Below are positions 13,785 to 25,300 of a stretch of 64,000 nucleotides of DNA, piece by piece. The DNA comes from Cricetomys ansorgei (taxonomy: Eukaryota > Chordata > Mammalia > Rodentia > Nesomyidae). Under the pieces are notes generated by a model, which worked only from the letters and a program-made list of their open reading frames with translations, was not told the origin of the DNA and searched no databases. The number at the start of each line of letters is the position of its first letter. Within the stretch, counting starts at the first letter, position 1. Location of the stretch: assembly GCA_026225945.1 (NCBI GenBank), contig JAMJFZ010001074.1, positions 4,053,001 to 4,117,000 on the forward strand. Reading direction: 5' to 3'. Made by a program: the position numbers and the translations under genes.

Positions 13785-13945
13785 GTATAGAGGTCAGCAT
13801 AGTGGTTTGTGCCCATGGCAGCAACTCTCAGGACACTGAGGCAGGAAGATTGTGACTATTCTGAGACCAGGTAGAGTTACATGGTAAACCCAATGCTAGT
13901 CTGGGCTACAATATTAGAACCTGTCTCTAAATAATAGATGATATA
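13785..13945 (+). mobile_element. Diverged B1-like SINE, plus strand
   Basis: The order GTGCCCATGGCAGCAACTCT, GACACTGAGGCAGGAAGATT, GAGACCAG, AGTCTGGGCTACAATATTAG, CCTGTCTCTAAATAATAG follows an old B1-type monomer; its A-rich tail has turned into a GATA repeat. Confidence 0.6.
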
Positions 13946-13946
13946 T

Positions 13947-13996
<50 letters not shown>

Positions 13997-14020
13997 AAGA
14001 AAGAAAGAAATAGAGATAGA
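13946..14020. repeat. (GATA)n then (GAAA)n microsatellite
   Basis: About 12 GATA units (13946-13996) followed by four GAAA units and a short GATAGA end. It probably grew from the tail of the preceding SINE. Confidence 0.95.
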
Positions 14021-14879
14021 CAATATTTTAATAGTGCTGATTCACACCATATAGCATCGCAGAATAAATATTGTTCTATTGTTTTGAGCATCTGATTGCT
14101 CCAATTTTATTTTCACTTATCATGAACTTGTTCAATTATTTTCCTAAGTATAGTGCATGTTTGTGGGTTTTCCTCCTTAAATCCACTAGCTTTTCTTGTC
14201 TGAATTACTCTTTGATATTACTTGCAGTATATGGCTCCTAACCAGAACTTGTGAATTTTGGTGGCTGTTAACAAACAAAGAGAAACCACAGGAGGATACA
14301 GGATGAAGCTACGGGATCCAGAGATGCTTACTAGAGGATGCTTGTGAATCTCTCCAGAGATCTTTATCAGCTATATTTCGGAGCCTGTATGATGAATGTT
14401 TATATGAGAATTAATCCTACACAGAAACTTGGGGCAGAATGAGGCTAAATTCACATGGCATTATTTAAGTCTCAGGGTCCGTCTGGGTGTGTAACTAAGA
14501 AAATTTCAATTACATGAGACAATGCATTTCATATTTGCTTCAGTTAAAGTTAGTTTTCTGGCTTTTGTCTTCAAAAAGCACTGGGGAAAGTATATTGAGA
14601 AATTACTATTATGTCTTAAGGTTTTTAAGTCCTAGCCTTAGATACAAACTGTGTATGTGAACTTGGTTTCTCAGTAGATATAATTAGGAAGACAGATATT
14701 TAAGTGTCCTGTCAGTACCATGTCCTAATCTAGGCAGCACTAATTATTTAAATGGAAGTAAAATAATAAAGCCCCACATTTATTCACAGTTCATCAAGTA
14801 AAATGCTCTATTTTATCTGACTCATTAGAAAACTTATCTGAATTATCTAAAGAGTTTCATCTTCTGTGGTGAATTGTAA

Positions 14880-15540
14880 GCTCAGATGTACAAGGCAGTT
14901 TATTCTTTACAAAGTCAATCCGTTTCTCGTCTGGAAGCATTTCGGCCACTGTACAGTCTATTCTTAAGCCTAGACCTGGAAGGCTTCAGTCACTTTACAG
15001 TCTAATCTGCTAATCTGGACCTAGAATGTTTCAGCTTCCAAGTCTTACTGCTTACTGACTCACTGACTAGCTCCTTCTAAACTCGGAGTAGTATTGAACT
15101 CAACTGACTCTTCTGGTTGGTTACTTAAACTCACTTGCTATTCTGGCTCAAACTCTTCTCCAAGCTGACTGGCTCAAACTGACCTTCTGAGCCAGGTGAG
15201 TGTTTCTGACTGAACTCTTCTAACTCTGGCTGACTCCCATAACTTCTCTGATTGAACTGTTCTACTAGGTTTCAAATTGACTTTCATTGTTACTTGAGTC
15301 TTTTTCCTAAACTCACTCTCTGCTGAATTGCATCTGTGTCTTAATTGACTGATTTTCTAACTAATTGCCTCCATTTACATCCAGAGAGCTGGGATTAAAG
15401 GCGTGTGCCACCACTTCCTTCTGAATTGGGTCACATAAAGGCAGGTGCTTCATTCCAGGAAGATAACATAGGCCTTGAATATCATCCTTTCCAGGAGCAG
15501 CCATGTTGCTGGATTACTAGATTAAATATTCCTTTACAGT
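14880..15540 (+). repeat. CTGACT-rich dispersed repeat, copy A
   Basis: First of three copies of a family I cannot name. It has GTACAAGGCAGTTTATTCTT near 14889, paired ACAGTCTA units (about 14952 and 14997), GAATGTTTCAGCTTCCAAGT near 15026, then 300 bases dense in CTGACT/CTGAACT words, and a B1-like CTGGGATTAAAGGCGTGTGC near 15390. The order of parts matches the copies at 26000 and 63300. It may be an LTR or composite SINE-like repeat. Confidence 0.7.
15390..15416 (-). mobile_element. B1-derived segment inside repeat copy A
   Basis: CTGGGATTAAAGGCGTGTGC followed by CACCAC is the reverse complement of the B1 5' end. A related segment occurs at the same place in copy B (about 26120-26150), so it seems part of the repeat itself rather than a separate insertion. 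Confidence 0.6.
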
Positions 15541-15969
15541 GAATATTGGTGGGACAGAAGTATTACCCTCCACGTGAGAATGCCAAACTCACAATTCTGG
15601 CAATATTCTTCTTTAATTTTTTTATAATGCCATGTGCTCATTAATTACAGAAATCCAATACATGCAACTGTTATATCAATTTTCTATACATATATATGCA
15701 TAACCAGAGTTTGGCTTTTTTTCATACATCAGATACAATCTACTAATTTCTAAAGAGGAGATATATTGATATTAATTCAGAAGAAAAATAAAGCCTCATT
15801 AAGAGGCTATAATCTACTGAGTAATTTTTAAAAGAAAGGCTATAATTGAATGTAAATTCATATATGCTAGCCTTATGTCCTATGATCATTTTTATATTCA
15901 TTTTCTTATTTTATATTAATTAATTGGCTGAAGTTTTAATCACAGTAAAGTTGTGTAAAGTTTTTTTGC

Positions 15970-16002
<33 letters not shown>

Positions 16003-16004
16003 TA
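15970..16004. repeat. (TA)n microsatellite
   Basis: TA array with one TGTA interruption. Confidence 0.95.
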
Positions 16005-17610
16005 GTTTTGTTAACTGTAATTATCCAAGTTGAATTAAAATTTTATAAGAAGCATTTAGATATTTTAAACACAATTGCATTATAAAGGCTTGATAATCAA
16101 ATGTTATGATTCTGAATAGGTGAGATAAATACTCCTTCATTGCTTGCCACCTAATTATTCTCTCCCTCAGGTTCCCTAGTGAAGGAGTAGACAAAAAATA
16201 AAATAAATGGCAGGTACAAGAACAATAGTGAGGAAGGATAATCAATAGAAAAGACCAGCTAGTGAATACTGGTAACTACACCATTCCAGAGGATCAGTAG
16301 CCATGTCAGAATAATAAGCATATTTCAAGTATCAGACCATGGGTCAAATGACAGCTAGGTCATTCAAACACCAAGTCTACAAAGCAATTGCTTGAAGACT
16401 GAGCTGTCAGGGTGTTAACTTCTCATTATTTTCACTCAACCAATTCCAGAGACAGACTTTAAATAGAGATGTGAAGTGGCCACTGGAGGTCAATCTCAGC
16501 ATTGCAAACGGACAGGCAAGGTATAGGGTGGGTACTAGCAGTGTGTACAGTGTGTCTTCAAAGAAAATACCTCATCAACCCTCTTTATTGAACAACTTTT
16601 AATGATCCTTTCTTGGCTTTACCAAATTTAAATATATCATCTGTTTTTTGCCTGCCTTTCCATTATTGTTTTTCAGTTTTATTTGTTTCCATTTTCATTT
16701 TGATACATATTCCTCCATTAAAGAACAAAAATGTGTAAAACAACTCTTCTAAATTAGTCAAATCAAAAAACTAAATTAGGGTTCTACACAAATAGATAAA
16801 AGATAATGAATTAAAACATGGTGAGAATTTTTCTATGCATTAGTTTGTTTTTCTCTTTCTTTAACCCTGGTACTTAGAAAATTCACACCATACAAAATCA
16901 CTACTCTGTCTCTGAAGGTATTATAAATGTTTTCAAATATTTAAAAATCAACTTATAAAATCCAACATATAATCCATTCATCTAAGTGATTGTTTAGCAA
17001 TGCTACTCTTGAAATACTTTTCATGTTTCATTAAATCAGTGTTATATTTTAGTATTTCTCAGATTGTAGAAATTGAATACTTTATTATTCAATCATCATT
17101 TTGGCAAATATATATGTGCTTTCTAATTTACATATGTATGGTATTTGCCAAAAAATAATTCTAACACATATTGAATACTACAGCTCAACAAACAACTGAG
17201 TGAGTCAACTCTTTCAGTTTATGATATAATATGGTCATCTTTTGAATAGATGAATTATATTGTTAACTTCTAATGTCATTGTTTATAAAGTATAACAACA
17301 ACATGCTATGCCAAGCACAGGTCTTGAGGCAACAATGCCCCAGGCATTTCTTTAGCTTTGTGTTGAGGAAAATGATATCCGGAGGACTCTAATTAGTGAC
17401 AGTACATCCATCCACCTGTGCTCTCTGGCCAGGCTTGACCTGCAGCAGCTTGCTTCCTCTCCTGTAGCAATAGGTCAAGGGGTGATTGTAAGGAATAGAT
17501 CTGCTATGTATCAATTAGCTAAGCTCCTAATCTCTAAAGGTGGTAAAACACTTCAATAGCTACTGTCTCAAAATGTATCCATTTTTTGAGAGAGAAAACT
17601 AATATTTTTT

Positions 17611-17630
17611 GTTTGTTTGTTTGTTTGTTT
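17611..17630. repeat. (GTTT)5 microsatellite
   Basis: Five perfect GTTT units following a short T run. Confidence 0.95.
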
Positions 17631-18710
17631 AAACACAGTTTTATTCTGAACATACTTCAGGATCATTTGGGAAAAATAAAGGTAGGAGAGTTTTCTTTAA
17701 GTAATTTTCACTTTTAAATGGAATCATGTTTACATATTTTAGTCATTTTCCATGCCCACACATAAAGCAGAATCCAAAGACACATGCAGTTAATATATGG
17801 TCTCCTTTTCTGTCTCCATATATTATATCATAGCTCACATAATTTAAAAGCTAGATATTATTTCACAGCATGAATATACTATTAATAATTACTTCACTGT
17901 ATATATTACATGAAGTGTTACATGTTTTATAATTACGTATCATAGCAGTCATTTTTATTAATATAAAATACTCTTCCAAAATCACCATCAATCATTTTTT
18001 TTTCTTGCAGGACATAACAGCTTTACAATGTAGATGATAACATTGCTTTTATCCTACAAATCAATAATTGGAGGCACAGAAAGACTGAGTAAGTCAGTGC
18101 TATCAAGGGAAGTCGTATTGTCTAAACAGGCAGTCTAGCTCCAAAGTTGGTGTCCTCATGTTATAGTAAGCTCTATTAGTGTATTTATCTCTCATTATAA
18201 TATGATTCAGTATTGCTTAATCTCAAAGGTATGCCTAATATTTAGTATTATAAGTTCCTTAAATCTTATGCCTCGTGTCAATTTTTATGCCTGAAATTTT
18301 ATACCAAATTATATACTTCCCCTAATTAAATACTCAAAGCAATACTGGGTATTATTAAACTTTTATGTCTTGCCTTGCCAACAAATAGCAAAAGCCACTT
18401 CACAGAGGTTCAAATTGTGTTTATCTACTTTCTTGGTAAGATTGAGTGTTGCTTGATGTATCTATTTGTAGCATAAGTGGAAGTCCAGTTGAGACACATT
18501 ATTATGTCGAGTTTTACGTTACATAGACTTAAAAGATTTGGGGTAAGCATATTCATAGAACTGGTTTTGAACTTATAAACTACACATACTCACATATGAT
18601 AAAATAATAGGCCTATCATTTATCTAAGTAGCCACATGTAATTAAGAATATTATTCTTGCAGCAACACAAAGTATGCTACTATCTAGCTTTGTAAAGAAC
18701 AGTGAGCCAG

Positions 18711-18839
18711 GCTGGAGAGACAGCCCAGCCATTAAAGGTTAGGCTCACAACCAAATGTCTAAAGTAGTCTGCCAAAGCATTTTTAAACAGCAGGCATACT
18801 TGTTTTTCTTAAACTTGCACAAAAAAAAAAAAAAAAAAA
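18711..18839 (+). mobile_element. B2/B3-type SINE, internally deleted, plus strand
   Basis: Starts GGCTGGAGAGACAGCCCAGC with the typical B2/B3 tRNA-derived head, then jumps to GGCTCACAACCAAATGTCTA and ends in an A run (18821-18839). Confidence 0.7.
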
Positions 18840-18964
18840 CATAAGCAGATGTTTCCCCCTGCTGATTTAAGTATTCACTCTGCTAACGCATATTCTAACC
18901 ATGTGGCATTCAATACAACTGTAAAGTGAACAACATATTCAATTTTGTGTTTTTGTAAGCTATA

Positions 18965-19141
18965 CTTTATTTATTTATGTGAGTGTGCATGTGTGTGTCC
19001 ATGAATGTGTATGCAGGTCTCCCAGGAGGCCAGGAAAGGGAGATGGATTCCAGAGCTGAAGTTACAGAGAGTTATGAGTTGCCAAACATGTATGCCAAGA
19101 AGCCAAATCTGGCTCTTAAGAACTGAGCCACCTCTCCAGCC
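18965..19141 (-). mobile_element. B3-type SINE, minus strand
   Basis: The plus strand ends CTCTTAAGAACTGAGCCACC, TCTCCAGCCC, the reverse complement of the B2/B3 head, and begins with TTTATTTATTTATGTGAGTG, the reversed tail. Length is near full. Confidence 0.85.
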
Positions 19142-19640
19142 CTAGTTTTATATTTTTCTACTTGTCATATTCATAAGATGAAAAGCTTCCATAGAATTTA
19201 AAAAACTGATCTCAAAGAAGTAAATGGGTAATTTCCAATAGCTAGAAAAATGTTGGTCAGAGGATACATCATCACAGTTAAATAGGAGCAATAAATTTCA
19301 AAAGATCCATGCACACAAATGTTACTGTAAGTAATGTCTATATATTGTGCTTTCTAAAGCTATAAAAGATGTGGTATTATATGTTTCACTACATGAAATA
19401 TTGCCTTTATTATTAATCTAAGTCTATAATTCAATAATGTGTCTACATCTAAGAATACTGCATGTACATTATAAATATTATATATATTATATAATGTCAT
19501 CTATGAGTTGTAGTAAAATATTAACAAGAATAAATATTTTTAATAATTTACTTCCCATTTTTAAATGACTTAATATAATTAAGTCATTTAAAATAGTATG
19601 CAACATTTACTCAAGACAAAATCTTTTTTAAAAAAGGCTT
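19142..19640. other. AT-rich stretch with a long inverted repeat
   Basis: Nothing recognised apart from the 16-bp inverted repeat at 19559-19593. Confidence 0.5.
19559..19593. repeat. Perfect 16-bp inverted repeat with 3-base loop
   Basis: TTTTAAATGACTTAAT (19559-19574), loop ATA, ATTAAGTCATTTAAAA (19578-19593). This is one of the longest near-perfect palindromes in the window that is not a simple repeat. Confidence 0.92.
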
Positions 19641-19644
19641 AGGT

Positions 19645-19970
19645 ATCTATCACTATGTTAAAACATCATGAACAAAAGCAACTTGGGATGGAAAGGATTT
19701 ATGTTATCTTTCAGTTTATCCTCCAGACAGGAACTTGTATACACTACTGATTCAGAAACCATGAAGCAATACTACTTACTGGTCTGCTCCTCATGGTTGG
19801 TTCAGCCTGCTTCCTTCCAGCACCCAGGAACACCAGCACAGGGCAGGCATTTCCCTGAGTGAATTGGTTCTTCCCAGAACATTCACCAAGCAAGCAAAGA
19901 CACCACAGGCTTGCCCATATGCCAATCTTTTGAGTACATTTTCTCAATTGAGATTTCCTTTCAAAATGAC
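19645..19970 (+). mobile_element. hAT-like rodent repeat (URR1-type), left part
   Basis: The order CATGAACAAAAGCAACTTGG, GGAACTTG, TACTTACTGGTCTGCTCCTC, GGTTCAGCCTGCTTCC, CAGCACCCAGGAACACCAGC, ACAGGCTTGCCCATATGCCA and TTTTCTCAATTGAGATTTCC is that of a common murine interspersed repeat I know as URR1 (nonautonomous hAT-Charlie). It is interrupted at 19970 by an LTR and resumes at 20469. The name is from memory. Confidence 0.65.
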
Positions 19971-19993
19971 TGGCAGGAACAGTACCTGCGGGT

Positions 19994-20067
19994 AAACAGC
20001 GCATATGCGTGTTTGCCAAACAGTGTGCATGCGCGGCTTGTCAAACAGCACGCACATACAACTTGCT
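19994..20067. repeat. 24-25-bp tandem repeats in LTR U3, CpG-rich
   Basis: Units begin AAACAG at 19994, 20018 and 20043; the second contains TGTGCATGCGCGG. A further related GCATGCGC occurs at 20092. These resemble NRF1 sites (GCGCATGCGC) and alternate purine and pyrimidine. Confidence 0.8.
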
Positions 20068-20249
20068 AGGCAGTGCACGCACACATGGCACGCATGCGCG
20101 GCTGGGCTTCCACTTAGTGCAGGCCCAGGGGCATGCCCAGGCATGCCTGAGGATAAGCCCACCATTGACACATGCGTAGTTAAGCCCCTCTGTTTGAGCC
20201 CACCTGAAAACCTGCCTAGGGGCCCAGACACAGATGACATAGAGCGATG

Positions 20250-20324
20250 CAAGCCAATGGGAAAGAGCCATAACCACAGCCTGCAATCCAGGAGCCAATG
20301 GGACGCTGGGCGAGAGTTTAAAAG
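20250..20324 (+). promoter_or_regulatory. LTR promoter: two CCAAT boxes and TATA-like box
   Basis: CCAAT at 20254-20258 and 20295-20299, both in the context GCCAATGGG, and TTTAAAAG at 20317-20324. The spacing is that of a typical retroviral U3 promoter. It points right, opposite to Edil3 transcription. Confidence 0.7.
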
Positions 20325-20468
20325 GGATTCCTCTTCCTGGAATCAAGGAGTCTGCTTTTGCCCCTTACCTGACTCTGGAAGTCTGTCACTGACTCTACGC
20401 CAGCTCACCCCTGCCCACAAGGGGTCCAGGACTGGGTTCAGCAACTGGTATAAAATCTCAAAACAACA

Positions 20469-20515
20469 AATGACTCCAGCTTGTGTCAAGTTGACATAGT
20501 CAAGACATGTGACAA
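20469..20515 (+). mobile_element. hAT-like rodent repeat (URR1-type), right part
   Basis: Resumes with AATGACTCCAGCTTGTGTCA, AGTTGACATA, the usual 3' end of the repeat that begins at 19645. Confidence 0.65.
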
Positions 20516-20539
20516 GTTGGCTAGGTAGCCAGACCAGAT

Positions 20540-20640
20540 TAGACAGGAATGGGAGGAGAGAGGGGAGGAGTAGAGGGAAGGGATTTAGCAGTGGTCAGGA
20601 TGCATTATAAACATATAAACTCTCCAAACATTACATTTAA
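20540..20640 (+). mobile_element. Short L1 3' tail fragment
   Basis: Purine-rich GGAATGGGAGGAGAGAGGGG, then AGTAGAGGGAAGGGATTTAG and GTGGTCAGGATGCATTATAA, like the extreme 3' end of the L1 copies at 22260, 53380 and 59700. Confidence 0.5.
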
Positions 20641-21724
20641 TTACTAAAAATATCAACAGTTTTAAAAATGTTATATGCTTTTATGTAAATAAAATGATGA
20701 TAAGATATTTAATTTTCTTTTGGTATTGTTTTTAAAATCTCCTGTGAAGTTTACAGTCACCAGGCATATTAATTACACATGGTCAGGTTTCAAGGAATTA
20801 GTACACACACATGGGCAGCAAGGCTCCAGCACTTTGCAGCTAAAACATCACCATCACTTCTTTCTCCTTTAAATTGTCTCTTTTACATTAAGCAAGCAGT
20901 TTACAATTTGGCAATGATAGGCACATTTAGGAAACTGTTGGATCACATTAGGACTGCAAGTGCCTTCTATCTGCTTTGACTCTTCCTGGGATTTTGAGAT
21001 AATCATTCTCAGCTTTCTTGCTTTTGTGTTTTCTGACTTAATATCTACTATATAAAATCTTAGACACTTTTAAGTTCTCTTGCTGGTAAACACTGAATAT
21101 TGGTCCTGGATCCACTGATAGTCACCTGCATAAAATTGAGCTGACAATGCTATCCGATGTTTTGTGAAATATGTACTTCAAGCAAGGCAATGACTTGGGT
21201 TCTCATGGCCTAATAACTTCTTAGGATTCATATCTTGACTTGCTAGTAATAAACTGTGTGACCATGGGAAAGACACTGGAGCCCACTTTTCTTCCATTTA
21301 CAAAACGGAAAACAATATTAATCTTGCAGAGGAATTTTCATAAGTAAAATGTGTTAGGTGCAATATGTATTGACCACTAAAATTGAATAATTATTAAATG
21401 TGCAGTTCCTCATCCTCTAAACAAAGGTTTGATTTCAACTATTATGCTAAATTAGTGCCCAATTAAATTCTCAATGTTGTCTCTAAACTTAGAAAAACCA
21501 CGGCTTAAATTCTGATGAACAGGTATTAGTCCCTTGATTTAAGTACAAACAGCTGAGTGCATGCCAGGAACAGGCATCCTTTTCATGGGCATATTTGAGG
21601 TAATGTGTTTCCTATAGGCAATCAAGTCAGAAATGATATTCAACATATTTAATGACTTGTAACTGCCATTAGTCAAGCAGGGCAGTGGCTGCTACTGATG
21701 AAAAAGAAAAAAATCAATTAAATA
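20640..21724. other. Intronic stretch, no element recognised
   Basis: AT-rich sequence without a clear repeat or gene. Confidence 0.45.
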
Positions 21725-22335
21725 ATTCTTAATGATATTCTGCTATATTCATAGATTGGTGCCTAGCCAATTGTCATCTGAGAGTCTTCCTGTGGCAGAT
21801 GATGCAAGCAGATGCAGAGATCCACAGCCAAGCATTAGATGGGGCTCAGGGAATCCTACAGAAGAAGGGAACGGAAAGATTCTAGGAGCCAAAGGAGTTG
21901 AGGACACCAAGAGAACATGGCCCACAGAACCAACTAAGCAGAGCTCATGTAGACCACAGTGGCAATCCTGCAGCTTGCATAGGTCTGTACTAGGTCTTCT
22001 GCATATATGTGAAGGCTGTTTAGCGTAGAATTTTTGTAGGACTACTAACAGTGGAAATGGGGAATCTGACTCTTTTACCTGCTCTTGGAACCCCTTTCCT
22101 CCTACTGGGTTGTCTCTTCCAGCCTCAATATGAGGGTTTGTGCCTAGAATTATTGTATTATACTCTATTGGGCTGATATCCCTGGGAGGCCTGCAAATTT
22201 CATTAGGAAAAAGGAGGGGTAGTGGATCTTGGGGAGAGAGGAGGTGTGCTGGGGATCTGAGAGGAATGGAAGAAGGGGAAACTGTGATAAGAATGTATTT
22301 TATGGGAGAAGTATAAATAAATTATTAGAAGGGGA
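21725..22335 (+). mobile_element. L1 (Lx-type) 3' UTR end
   Basis: Contains GATATTCTGCTATATTCATA, GATGCAGAGATCCACAGCCA, GGACACCAAGAGAACATGGC, GGTCTTCTGCATATATGTGA and the purine-rich end GGGGAGAGAGGAGGTG leading to GAAGTATAAATAAATTATT. The same order is seen at 53040-53470 and 59320-59770. It is 5'-truncated, with no ORF2. Confidence 0.75.
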
Positions 22336-25300
22336 AAAAGGAAACTAATACATGTAAATCATTATGTAGGCACACACTGGTATCTCCCAGTGAATATCAG
22401 TACAGTTATAGGCTACTGTATTTATTTCACATTTTTCAATGCTTACTGCCCCTGTTAGAAAATAATTAAGAATATACAGATTCAGACTATAGTATTCATT
22501 AGGAGGTACTATTAAAATTAAAACTAATTTTATTAGTCATTTACTCTTTGTTAGGATCATCTTCTCATGAGTTTTGCTTCTTTTTAAAAATGTCATAACT
22601 CTAAGCATGTGGACAATAATAAACAATAATTGAATAATAACTTGCAGACGGATTAATGACCTGTGAATTCACAGAGGGACACATGATATAATGTAATCTG
22701 GGAAACAATAAGTATGGAAAAATCATAAAAGTAGTCTTCGATTTGATATTATTGGATATGGAGGTCAGATGCTCATCTCTGAATTGGAAGAGGGAACAGA
22801 CACCCTGATTGGGGCAGGAAGAGTTTTTTTCTTTCTCCTGTCCTTGTATGATGGTATTTGGGAGAATAAAGCATGACTCTAACTGCCAATGAGTTATGCC
22901 AAAATGACTTTTAGAATCCCTAAGCACTTTATGATTTTTAAGTAATTATCATAAAGAAAAAAACTATTAAAAAATACAATTTAATTTTATATTTTCTATA
23001 ACCGACATTAGTTACTATTGCCCAATACGTGCAATGGAGATTCAATCAAGATTTATTCAGTGTACATTTTATTTCTCACATAAATTCTTCATTTTCACTT
23101 TTATTTTCTTTTAAGAAATTATTAGGGGCATCATTAAAAGTCATCTATCAAGTTATGAGAAAATGAATAAAATGAATCCTGTGGTTATGTACATCTCTAT
23201 GAGAAGAAAAACAGGCACCAAAATCAGAGCAGATGGTCCATTTATCTCTAGCAATATTTAACATAACAGAATTTTAGTATGAAGGAATTATATAGACACC
23301 TTTAAAGGTTCATTTTTAACAGAGTTCCAAAACTGTTAAAAAACATTGTTCCACATTAAATCTTAAAAAAATAAAGTAATTCTTGAGTGTAAGCTATGGC
23401 CTATTTCCCAACCACTAATATATCTTTTAAGCAAATTGAAAACACTTCATAAAGCACATAGTTCTTTAATTTTCTTGTCCATTAGGATAGATTCATTCTT
23501 TCCAGATTCTAAAAATCTTAACAATCCATAATCAAAAGCATGAAAAAATATTTTTTCTATAATTCAATGTGCCAACATAAGATGGTAATGAAGGAGGATT
23601 GAATTTGCAGGGAAGATGTTCTTCTTGCAGTTAGAGCATTAATTTCCTATTAGTTCTGTAGCATGAAATGTCAATTTTAATGGCTTAAACTGTATAATAT
23701 CACCATATAACGTAAGAAAGAAAATATAAATAGACATCCTTAGGCTAAAGTCAAGGAGACAGCAGGACAGAATTTCTTTCTGGATGCCCTAGAGAGGAAT
23801 CTGTTTCCCCAGTTACTTAAGCTATGACTCCAGTCTTTGATTTATTCTCTGATTCTGTCTTCAAAGTTAGCAAGGGCTGGTTCAATCTTTTTCATTGTGA
23901 TTTCCAAGACCACTGTGTCCCCATATCTCCTTTAAATCTCATGCTCCCCTATATCATTTAAAAGAATATGACAACTGGACTGAACAGACAATCAAGAAAA
24001 ATGTACCACTTGAAGAAACTTAACTTAATTACAGCAATAAAGTCCTTGCTCTTCCAGTTTAGCAGTTAGAACATGGAGATCAGTGTAGGGCCATTTTTAT
24101 CCCTGCCATAATCAAATAATACCATGCAGTATTTTCTAGAAGGACATTAAAATGCCTTTTCAAAAGTTGTGATAGTATTTATAAGAAAAAAATATTCCCT
24201 GAGTAGTAATATTTAGAAATAAAAGAATTTATATTCATTTCATTAAAAGATAATCTCACTATTACTGCTAGTCTCCTCAATACAAATTAAGATTAATAAC
24301 TATTTCTTGTGGATATTGTGCAAGATTATTTTAAAAACTAAAGAGTGATATTTCAGATGTATTAATGATTGTTTCATGCATTGCCCTGCATCACTGCCTT
24401 CTTAATATATTATGCATATGCCAGAGTAACACACAAAATACATAAAAAGAATTTTGGTAAATGATCTGTAATATCCAATTTTATCTAAAATTTGTACAGA
24501 TATGCATATAATTAGAAAATATATTGCAACACTTTTCAAATCATAAAACATAAAGCTCAAATTTAACATATGCAAGTTTAAGAAATAACAAACCCAAGCC
24601 TTAAGATTCAGCATTATGACATCCTGCTTCTAGGTCTCATGTATTCTGAGGTTCCAATTTGAAATAAGTTGAGAATTCCTTAAAAACAAAATTGTGAGAA
24701 ATTTGTTTCCTGTTAATTACATTATAAAATTGCAACAGATCTGAATGATTGCCTTCTAGACCAGCTAATACTGATTTGGAACTAAAGAAATGTAGCATTG
24801 TATCTAAAATTATGGTTTGTTGGATGAACAAAATGGGAAAATATTCATTGAGCAAGGAAAGAGCCCAAACTAGCACAGCAGAGAGACTAAGTTTGGCTTC
24901 ACAGATCCAAACACGAGCAGAAACTGTAGTAGAGTCTTAAGCAGTTGGTTTTCCATTGCCATTGGTCAGTTTTAGTCTCCTACCATAAAATGCTCAATTA
25001 ACTGAATTTAAATTTCTGTCTTTGGATTCCATGATCAATAAGAAGCGAATTAACTGACTACAAAATGCATTTCTTTTAAAATAGCTTTTGTGGTTATAAT
25101 TTTTTATTGTGGAATTTGAAGTTCATACTCAGACATTACATTTTTTTTGCAGTGTCCTTTTTTTTGCAGTAAGAACCAGGGAGTTCGCATTCTGGAAACA
25201 TGACCCCTCCTGCATTGATTACACCATGTTTCCATTGCTTGCTGACTGAACTGTTACTAACATGCGGACTGTTGCCTGATAACTACATGGTGGGATCAGT

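Larger units (their letters stand above)
15560..18700. other. Intronic stretch, mostly unrecognised
   Basis: AT-rich with TA (15970) and GTTT (17611) microsatellites. A somewhat more GC-rich, non-repetitive block lies at 17330-17530. No gene is evident. Confidence 0.5.
19971..20468 (+). mobile_element. Solo LTR of an endogenous retrovirus, 6-bp target duplication
   Basis: The element begins TGGCAGG and ends ACAACA (TG...CA) and is flanked by AATGAC on both sides (19965-19970 and 20469-20474). The interrupted host repeat reads on across the site. A 6-bp duplication is usual for class II (ERVK/IAP-like) insertions. Inside: three 24-25-bp tandem units starting AAACAG (19994, 20018, 20043) with GCATGCGC motifs, two CCAAT boxes (20254 and 20295), a TATA-like TTTAAAAG at 20317, and a start expected near 20345. 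No internal retroviral sequence or second LTR is present. I cannot name the family. Confidence 0.8.

Noticed and set aside
13946..14020. GATA array as a CRISPR-like or functional array
   Set aside because: A plain tetranucleotide microsatellite with no spacers, expected in rodent DNA.
19944..20499. Overlapping open frames of 100-164 codons on both strands
   Set aside because: They lie across the solo LTR and its CpG-rich repeats; no retroviral gene motif is present.
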